Both the position numbers and the translations under genes were made by a program. Below the pieces are notes generated by a model. The model saw nothing but the letters and a program-made list of their open reading frames with translations, searched no databases and had not been told where the DNA came from. A stretch of DNA of 64,000 bases from positions 62,001 through 126,000 of the forward strand of contig CABIZB010000004.1 of assembly GCA_902363145.1 (NCBI GenBank), in the 5' to 3' direction. The DNA comes from Oscillospiraceae bacterium. Its GTDB lineage: Bacteria > Bacillota > Clostridia > Oscillospirales > Ruminococcaceae. Shown here piece by piece: positions 44,865 through 52,300 of this stretch (position 1 is the first letter of the stretch; each line of letters opens with the position of its first letter).

Positions 44865-45665
44865 ATGGAACTATCCATACAAGAACGATTGAAAGACCTG
44901 CGTGTGGAGCGTGGGCTGACGCTGGAACAGCTTGAAGAACAGGTAAATCTCTCCAAGTCTGCACTGGGGAGTTATGAAGCAAAGGACTTCAAGGACATCA
45001 GCCACTATGCTATTATCAAGCTGGCGAAGTTTTACGGTGTGACCGCCGATTATCTGCTGGGGCTGTCCCAAACAAGAAATCACCCAAACGCTGATCTTGC
45101 AGACCTGCGTTTGAGTGATGATATGATTGAACTGTTGAAAAGCGGGCGGGTGGATAATTCTCTCTTGTGTGAGCTGGCGGCGCATCCGGATTTCCCCCGG
45201 CTCATAGCTGACCTTGAAATCTATGTGAACGGTGTGGCGGTGAAGCAGGTACAAACCGTAAACGCCATAGTGAACACTATGAGCGCAACCATTATGAAGC
45301 AGTACAATCCCGGCTTGACCGACCCGCAGTTAAGACAGCTTATCGCCGCCCATATTGATGATGACAGTTTTTGCCGCTATGTAATACAGCAGGACATAAA
45401 CAAGATAGCTCTTGACCTGCGGGAAACACATAAGGACGATTTTTTCAGTGTACCAGAGGATAACCCATTGGAAGATTTTTTGCAGACCGCCGAGGAAACC
45501 GCCAAAGAGGGCAGCGACCCGGAGCAAGCGTCGCTGGCGTTTATCTGTAAGCGGCTCAAATTGAATTTGAAGAAGCTGTCCGAGGAAGAAAAGAAGTGGA
45601 TGAAAAAGATTGCACAGAAATCGGACTTGCTGAAAAATCCAAACCCACAGCGGGGGAAGAAATAA
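44865..45665 (+). CDS. XRE-family transcriptional regulator with C-terminal extension
   Basis: A 266-residue protein with an N-terminal HTH_3 domain (ERLKDLRVERGLTLEQLEEQ, KSALGSYEAKDF, KFYGVTADYLLGLS) and a C-terminal helical region of about 190 residues of unknown role. AGGAGG precedes the ATG. Probably controls element genes. The lipoprotein gene follows by 14 bases. Confidence 0.85.
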   Translation: MELSIQERLKDLRVERGLTLEQLEEQVNLSKSALGSYEAKDFKDISHYAIIKLAKFYGVTADYLLGLSQTRNHPNADLADLRLSDDMIELLKSGRVDNSLLCELAAHPDFPRLIADLEIYVNGVAVKQVQTVNAIVNTMSATIMKQYNPGLTDPQLRQLIAAHIDDDSFCRYVIQQDINKIALDLRETHKDDFFSVPEDNPLEDFLQTAEETAKEGSDPEQASLAFICKRLKLNLKKLSEEEKKWMKKIAQKSDLLKNPNPQRGKK

Positions 45666-45679
45666 AATGAGGAGGTTTT

Positions 45680-46297
45680 ATGATGAAACGAATATGGGCA
45701 TTGTTACTGGGTGTGGTATTAAGTGTTTCATTGACTGCTTGTGCAGAAAATAATTTAGACCAAATGTATATTGAGGAAGCACAGTTGACAGAAGAAGAAA
45801 AAAATATTGCCGAACTATTGGGATTAAATCAAGAATATCGTCTGTATGATTTTTCCTTAGATGATACGGTGAAAAGTATGCAAATAAACACCTATGAATT
45901 GATTGATGGAGAATGGCACATAGTCGCAGGAGGTGGTGGACAAGCATTCGAGGATGCAGAAGGACGGCTTGCTCTCGGCTTTGATAATCTCGCAGACGGT
46001 TTGAGGATTGCTATACAAAGCGAACATAACAATGGTTCAACATCATACTTCAAAGAAAGCGAAAATGATATTACTGGTATGGGCTATGCTACTTCTGTTT
46101 TGAGTGATAAACAGGAAATTGTTTATGACCAAGAAATTCCGTTAGTGATACAGATAATAACTTCTAAAAATGAAGTACATTCCTATGTAGTTGATTATTT
46201 TTTTCAACCAGAGGAATACGAAAAGTATGATTACGAATATGTATATGCTATTACTGTCCTTTTCAGCCAAAAACCAGTAAGCGAATTAGCAAACTAA
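45680..46297 (+). CDS. Lipoprotein of unknown function
   Basis: A 205-residue exported protein with a type II signal peptide: a hydrophobic stretch ending SLTAC, so the lipid-modified Cys is at about residue 21. The mature part is acidic and beta-rich (YELIDGEWHIVAGGGGQAFE), ending in LFSQKPVSELAN. It resembles small cargo lipoproteins of Clostridia elements; no function can be assigned. AGGAGG precedes the ATG. Confidence 0.8.
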   Translation: MMKRIWALLLGVVLSVSLTACAENNLDQMYIEEAQLTEEEKNIAELLGLNQEYRLYDFSLDDTVKSMQINTYELIDGEWHIVAGGGGQAFEDAEGRLALGFDNLADGLRIAIQSEHNNGSTSYFKESENDITGMGYATSVLSDKQEIVYDQEIPLVIQIITSKNEVHSYVVDYFFQPEEYEKYDYEYVYAITVLFSQKPVSELAN

Positions 46298-46499
46298 CTA
46301 CAAGGTTATGAGATACAAATAGCAAAGCCAGCCGAGCCAGTCAACGGTCAAGATGAACGGCGCATTTCATGTGCCGCCGTTGACAGTCCCGCCCGTCTTT
46401 GCTGATGGGCAATCAAGGCGGGAAAGCCCTAAAATGGCTTCCCGCCCATTTCAATTTTGAGAGAAAAATCTGTCTGCTTTTTGTGAGTGTGTCCACAGG

Positions 46500-46526
46500 T
46501 TCGGGACATTTTGTCCCGAAGTCCGG
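46500..46526. repeat. Inverted repeat copy 2
   Basis: The reverse complement of 44154-44180 over 27 bases. The 46298-46972 gap holds this site, the oriT and no credible gene. Confidence 0.75.
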
Positions 46527-46684
46527 CGTGGGACGAGGGAGGGGCTTTCATATACGCCCTGTCTGCTGATGAAACCAACCCTGTGTTTGCGGCTCCACGA
46601 CACGCAATCACAGCCCTGCTTTCCTGCTGCTTCAAATGCCCTTGCCCTTCCGGTTGGCAACCTCATTTTCGCAGCAACGCCGAC

Positions 46685-46722
46685 AGAGCGTATAACACAC
46701 TACACTTTGCAAGCAAAGTCGT
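46685..46722 (-). other. MOBV-type oriT
   Basis: On the minus strand an ACTTTGCTTGCAAAGT inverted repeat is followed by GTAGTGTGTTATAC. This matches the pMV158-type MOBV origin, where nicking occurs at TAGTGTG/TTA. The predicted nick is between plus positions 46696 and 46695. It fits the MobV relaxase at 42.0-43.0 kb. Confidence 0.8.
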
Positions 46723-46972
46723 GTGCCAAAGGGATACCCTTTGGAAACCCTATTTTGTCGGAGCGTGTAGCCACACTTCCTCCAAAATGCAAAATAAGCG
46801 GTTGCAATCTGCTGCAAAACCACAGCCGGATTGACCGCTTATTTTGTTGTACCCCTCCCCGTTTTCTTTATCCGCTTTACGAGTATATTTCTCAAAATAT
46901 GCTCAATACGGGTTGAAATAAAACCTTAAAAATGATATACTACACATAGAGGAAACAAGGAGGTTACAGCCC

Positions 46973-47329
46973 ATGAAAGAATTAGGAGAACGCCTGCGGA
47001 GATTGCGGGAAAGTGTGAAGCTGTCGCAGGTAAAGATGGCGGAACTTTTGGGAGTGAAGCAGTCCAGTATCAATCGCTATGAGCAGGGGCAGTCGGCTCC
47101 CTCTTTGGAAACGCTTGTAAGGTATGCGGATTATTTTGATGTATCATTGGATTACCTGCTTGCCCGGACAGACAATCCGCAAGGCAAGCTATATGAACAC
47201 CGTCCGAAGATTGCACCGGGAAGTGAGGAAATGAAACAGTTTATTGAAATGTGTTTTGATCCGCAATCTCCGTTAAATGAAAAATTAAAACAGACGCTTC
47301 TTGAAATGATGGAGGTGGAGAGAAAATGA
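46973..47329 (+). CDS. XRE-family regulator next to the recombinase
   Basis: A 118-residue protein with a clear HTH_3 domain at residues 5-60 (LGERLRRLRESVKLSQVKMA, VKQSSINRYEQGQSAPSLET, YFDVSLDYLLART). AGGAGG precedes the ATG. It overlaps the recombinase start by four bases (ATGA), so the two are translationally coupled; it probably controls excision. Confidence 0.9.
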   Translation: MKELGERLRRLRESVKLSQVKMAELLGVKQSSINRYEQGQSAPSLETLVRYADYFDVSLDYLLARTDNPQGKLYEHRPKIAPGSEEMKQFIEMCFDPQSPLNEKLKQTLLEMMEVERK

Positions 47330-48867
47330 AAGGTGTGATTTATGCCCGCTATTCTTCCGATAACCAACGAGAAGAAAGTATCGAGGGACAGTTGCGGGAA
47401 TGTAAGGAGTATGCAGAGCGCAACGATATTACAATTTTAGGAACTTATATTGACAGGGCATTGTCAGCAAAAACAGATAACCGCCCCGAATTTCAGCACA
47501 TGATTAAGGAAAGCGCAAAAGGCTTATTTGATGTTGTCCTTGTGTGGAAATTAGACCGCTTTGCCCGGAACCGTTACGACAGCGCACGATATAAAAATCT
47601 TTTGAAAAAGAACGGTGTAAAAGTCATTTCCGCAAGGGAAAATATCTCCGAGGGCAGCGAGGGAATTATTCTGGAAGCTATGTTGGAGGGGTATGCAGAA
47701 TACTATTCTGCGGAGCTTTCTGAAAAGGTTATCCGGGGACTGACCGACAATGCCCTGAAATGCAAATACAACGGCGGTACTGTTCCAATGGGCTATTACA
47801 TTGATGAACAGCAGTATTATCAAATCGACCCTAAGACCGCCCCGGTGGTGCTGGAAATGTTCACGAAATATAGTGAGGGTGCAACCATGCAGGAGCTTGT
47901 TAATCTATTGAACAGTCGGGGTATGCGTTCCATTCGTGGCGGGAAAATCACGCTGAATATTATGAACCACCTTTTGAAAAACCGCCGCTATATGGGCGAG
48001 TACAGTTATCGTGATGTAGTCAAGGAGAACGGTATTCCAGCGATTGTCCCGAAAGAATTATTTGAACGGGTACAGGAACGGCTGGCGAAGAACAAAAAGG
48101 CTCCCGCTCGTCACAAAGCCGAGGACGATTACCTTTTGACAACGAAGCTGTACTGTGGGAAATGCGGCTCCTTTATGGTGGGAGAAAGCGGCACAAGCCA
48201 TACAATGAAAGTACACCGTTATTATCGTTGTGTAAATACCAAGAAAAAGAAGCTCTGCGACAAGAAAGCGGTCAAGAAAGACTGGATTGAAGATTTAGTT
48301 GTCAACTATACCATGAAAGCCATTATGAATGATGAAGTTATGGAGCGGCTGATTGATACGCTGATGGAGTTGCAGAAGAAAGAAAGCACCGACCTGCCCC
48401 TTTTGAAAAAGCAGCTTGCAGAAACGGAAAAAGGTATTAACAATATGCTCAACGCCATTCAAGCAGGGATTTTTACCCCGTCTACCAAGCAAAGACTAGA
48501 CGAGTTGGAGGAAACAAAAAGCCAACTTGAAGTCAGCATTTTGCAGGAGGAAATGCACAAGCCTTTACTTACAAGAGAACAAATAGCATTTTTCATTTAC
48601 CGTTTCCGCAAATTTGATGTGACAAAGCGGGAACAGCGGCAAAGACTGATTGACAGTTTTGTAAATGCGGTGTATCTTTATGAGGACAAGATAATCCTTA
48701 CTTTCAACTATAAGGACGGTTCTAAGACCATCACACTGGCGGAGGTTGAGGGTTCGGATTTATCCGTACTCGGTGCACCAAACACCGTTCAGATTCTGAG
48801 CGGTGTTTTTTTGTGCTTACAAGGCAAAAGCGGTTCGGATATCCGAGCCGCTTTTTCGTTTGTATGA
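47326..48867 (+). CDS. Large serine recombinase (integrase/excisionase)
   Basis: A 513-residue site-specific recombinase. The catalytic domain starts KGVIYARYSSDNQREESIEG with the nucleophilic Ser (YARYSSDNQ), then DRFARNRYDS; the Recombinase domain and a zinc-ribbon (LYCGKCGSFMVG ... CVNTKKKKLCDKK) follow, and a coiled-coil region lies near residues 360-420. The ORF crosses attR at 48780: the last 29 residues (from NTVQILSGVF) are encoded by chromosomal DNA, the former terminator of tRNA-Leu. In the excised circle the frame would instead continue into the left end as DNDNPNPVPIGDGF... and stop after 22 residues. Confidence 0.93.
   Translation: MKGVIYARYSSDNQREESIEGQLRECKEYAERNDITILGTYIDRALSAKTDNRPEFQHMIKESAKGLFDVVLVWKLDRFARNRYDSARYKNLLKKNGVKVISARENISEGSEGIILEAMLEGYAEYYSAELSEKVIRGLTDNALKCKYNGGTVPMGYYIDEQQYYQIDPKTAPVVLEMFTKYSEGATMQELVNLLNSRGMRSIRGGKITLNIMNHLLKNRRYMGEYSYRDVVKENGIPAIVPKELFERVQERLAKNKKAPARHKAEDDYLLTTKLYCGKCGSFMVGESGTSHTMKVHRYYRCVNTKKKKLCDKKAVKKDWIEDLVVNYTMKAIMNDEVMERLIDTLMELQKKESTDLPLLKKQLAETEKGINNMLNAIQAGIFTPSTKQRLDELEETKSQLEVSILQEEMHKPLLTREQIAFFIYRFRKFDVTKREQRQRLIDSFVNAVYLYEDKIILTFNYKDGSKTITLAEVEGSDLSVLGAPNTVQILSGVFLCLQGKSGSDIRAAFSFV
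48775..48780. other. attR core (GCACCA)
   Basis: Direct repeat of 41663-41668, inside the recombinase reading frame. Confidence 0.85.
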
Positions 48868-48993
48868 TGCCGTCGAACGGCTTCAATGCGCCGTTTGACG
48901 GAGGTATGCAGATTATGCCCGAGGGGCTTTTTATCAAATAAAAATGAGATGCAGAGGACAGTGTCCCACCGATATTCGGGGCTGTCCGTTCCC
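48781..48993 (+). repeat. Distal part of tRNA-Leu cassette copy 2
   Basis: Matches the part of copy 1 downstream of the tRNA (22680-22880 on the minus strand): terminator hairpin, a second AAGCGGTTCGGATATCCGAGCCGCTT hairpin, a 24-codon ORF-like tail ending ATCAAATAA, and CCACCGATATTCGGGGCTG. Beyond 48993 the two loci differ. From 48994 to 49299 I see only AT-rich DNA with one GTAAACGCC/GGCGTTTAT inverted repeat. Confidence 0.88.
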
Positions 48994-49299
48994 GAATGCG
49001 GCTGTAAGAATGGGACTTTTTAGGTAAGTCAAAAAGAGGTTCGGAGATATACAAAAGAGGTTAGATGAAAGGTAAACGCCTGCATCTCATTACTAAAATT
49101 ATATCACGGCGTTTATAGATTGTCAAGTGATTTTATAATTTGCAAATATCATTTCTAAAAAAAGTTCTCTGCATTTTGGTACAAAATCGGGCAAAAACAC
49201 GCACTTTTTGAATGCAGGTCTCATTTTGTCAATTAGATGTGTTAATGCGCAAAAGTGTAATAAGCATAGAGAAAGTTTTAATTTTTTTTGTAAAGTCTA

Positions 49300-49328
49300 T
49301 TGCAATTTCGGCAAAATTATGTTATACT
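49300..49328 (+). promoter_or_regulatory. Candidate promoter of the giant secreted protein gene
   Basis: TTGCAA at 49300-49305, a 17-base spacer and TATACT at 49323-49328, 65 bases before the proposed TTG start. Confidence 0.72.
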
Positions 49329-49393
49329 TCAAGTGTGTGATGTGTGTAATTTCAGAATATTTTATGGCATTTATTTTGAAAGGAGAAATATTT

Positions 49394-52300
49394 TTGAAAA
49401 AGCAGGATTTTAAAAGACAGCTTGCTGCGATAATGGCACTGGCTGTCACATTTTCATCTGTCCCCCCTGTATGGGCGGACGAGATCTCTTTCATTACAGA
49501 TGATGACATAACCCTTAACTCTATAAGCACTATCGGCATGGAGACCAATGCTTACGATCTGCTCAGTGATCCTGTCAGCGACTGCCCCTTTATTATCACA
49601 GGCTCTGCTGATTCTGCTGTGCCTCTTGAGCATTACTATGCTCTGGGCAGTGAAGCAGTTGGCAGCCAGAAGCTGGTGTTCTATGTTAACTCCAACGGTG
49701 CTGAGGACTTTGAAATAACAAGCGTGACCTACAATGAATCCGATGCCACCAGCAAGCTTTATGGTCTTATAAAGCTGGAAGAGGTAAACGGTGTGAGCAA
49801 GTACGCTTATGACGTTGACTGCTGGGGCACTGCTGTGATAACCGTAAATGCAACTGTAGGCGACGTTGCGTATTCACAGAGCTTTACTTTTACTTCCGCA
49901 GCAGCGTATCTGATACCCAAAATATATACGAACAGCATATCTATACCTTTCGGCACTACAGCTGATAACATCGGCACTGTTATCGACGAAAACGAACTTG
50001 TACAGGTAGGCTTTAACAGCAAGTATCAGAGCGATATTACCGTTGGCTCTGAAATAGTACGGGGCGTAAGAGACTATTATTATACCCCTGTGCACGGCGA
50101 GGATTACACCATTGATGCCAAGATATCCGACGCTGACCCTTATTCCGTTGATGTCAGTATAGTGCCTACAGAAGAAGGCGCTCTCTCCTACTGCTTTGAT
50201 ACAGAAAATACTTCTGCAACAATCCCATTTGATGTGGAATCCCCCATATTCAAGGACGCTCCCGAGGAGCTGGTAGTCCCCGTTTTCAAGAGGGACACCG
50301 AATCTCTTTACAAGAGAGCCAACGAAAGAGCAGGCAGCGCAGCCATACTCAGCAACAAATTCGGCATTTACAACGGTGACACCTACATAACAAGCAGCAG
50401 GGCACACACCCTGAACAGATATGACAAAACCTACAGTGAGATCCTTGCCACAAGGGATTATGTTCACGCATATGGCATCAAGGGGTATTATCCCGAGGCC
50501 GCAAACTGGATATTCCCCAAGGGCTACAACGACACTAACCCGACCGCCTCGACCTATGACCCCTCTGTTGAAAATTACGGCTTCATGATGAACCTGCCCA
50601 TCAGATATGATGTGAAGAAGATAATCCTGAAGCCCCTGCTTGACGGCAAATTCACTGCGGACAACCCCATTGACACATCTAACGGGGAAAGCCTGTCCGA
50701 GGCGATAAAGAGCGCTCTCACCTTTACCACCGAAAACATGGACTACAGCAATATGCCCACAGAGCTTCTTTACGGCAACACAAGCTACAAAAAGACCAAT
50801 GTTGAAGAGCCTGAGGGCGAGACAGTTTATGCTCCCGCAAGCGACGATTTCGACATCATTGCGGGCGATATGACATACGATGAGAAGACAGGCTTACAAA
50901 AGGTAACCGTTACATTTGTTCTCACCGAAAAGGGCGAAGAGGCTTACGAGCTTTCCGCTTCCGACAATGCAGGCATTTCCGCAACTGTATATGTAAAGGC
51001 AGCTATGGAAAGCTACAGCTTCAGTAAGGAAAGCGTTTCCGTATCCGAAAATGCAAGCGAAAAGCTTGATCTGAGCCGGTATCTTGAAGTTTCTCCCACA
51101 GGCACTGACGCATCTTCCGTAAAGTATTACTCCGATACCCCCGAAATAGCAACTGTTGATGAAAGCACAGGCGCTGTTACTCCCGTGGCTCCCGGAAGCG
51201 CTAAGATATATGCCCGGGGAATTATCGGCGGCGAGCAGGGTCCCAAGGCTTACATCACTGTTAATGTCCTGGACGAGATAACAATTTCCTTCCCCAATGC
51301 AGAAAAAATTAATAGTGCTTATTATCTTTATGTTACAGAGTATGAAAGAACAGACAGTGATGAAACTGATCAGGACTTTAAATACTATAATAACATTGTC
51401 AAAAATAATGCAGTTGTAACAGGCAATGCAAAGGAATATGACTTTACGGATTATTATCTTGATACAAGAGGATTCTCTTTAGGCGCACTTTTCTCCGGCA
51501 ATAGTATGCTTTTCTCTTTTAGCCCGATAGAAAACTCGACCTGCCTCAGCAGTGATTCTGTAAAAAGGCTGAGAGTTTATGCCAAGCGTGATGCCCACCC
51601 CGTGCTTGACACTCTTACTGTTCCCAAGGATCCTGAGAAAGCAAATGAGTATATAAAGGACTATTTCGATAACCTTAGCTTTACTACCTACACAGGCGAA
51701 GCTATAGATGTTGATTACACCGTAAAATCCTTGACCTTAAACAATGACAGCACAGCTACAGCCGTTATCGAGGTGGCTGACAGCCAGAAGGACGAAATAT
51801 GTATCGCAAGAACTGAGGACTACAACAAGCCTCTTTCCACCACTGAGATAACAGTTCCCGTTGAGTATGTTGAAAAGCAGACGATCTCCGCTCACTGGAA
51901 CGGCGGCAAGCTCAAATTAAATTTAAACACCTTCAACCGTGACGGCATGATGGCAGCTATAGAAGAGAAAATGGCTGATGACGCAGTTTCCTTTACCGAT
52001 GGAAGCGGCAAGAAAATAGCGATACCTTTCTGCGGCAAAGACGGCGACAGCGGATATTATATCATCACAACGGGTGCAGGTGATTCTATGCTGCTGACAC
52101 TTGGCTTCAAGGGAAAATATGCTGACTTTTATGACCTTGACGAGGGCGATGTTGCCGGCACGGTATATACAGGCCAAAACTTCAATGTGCTGGTAGATTT
52201 CAATGTTTATATCGTCCCTTCTTTCTTAGATACTGACATCAAGGTAAATATCAGCAAAACTTCCACAGATGCGGAAAAGATAGCGGCTGTTAAGGAAGCT

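Larger units (their letters stand above)
41669..48780 (+). mobile_element. Integrative mobilizable element inserted at tRNA-Leu
   Basis: About 7.1 kb bounded by direct GCACCA (41663-41668 and 48775-48780). Outside these points the flanks join to reproduce the intact tRNA-Leu cassette seen at 22680-23010, which proves the insertion. It encodes a large serine recombinase at the right end, an XRE regulator next to it, a MobV relaxase, a RepA_N-type initiator, small accessory proteins and an oriT, but no type IV secretion genes, so it needs a helper for transfer. Cargo is limited to regulators and one lipoprotein. Confidence 0.93.

Noticed and set aside
46487..46916. Two overlapping plus-strand ORFs of 115 residues
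   Set aside because: They lie across the inverted repeat and oriT, have no ribosome site, no recognisable domain and odd composition. Best read as non-coding mobilization DNA.
48862..48942. A 24-codon ORF after the second hairpin of tRNA-Leu copy 2 (MPSNGFNAPFDGGMQIMPEG...)
   Set aside because: In cassette copy 1 the ATG is lost and one G deletion shifts the frame, so coding is not conserved between the copies; no ribosome site.
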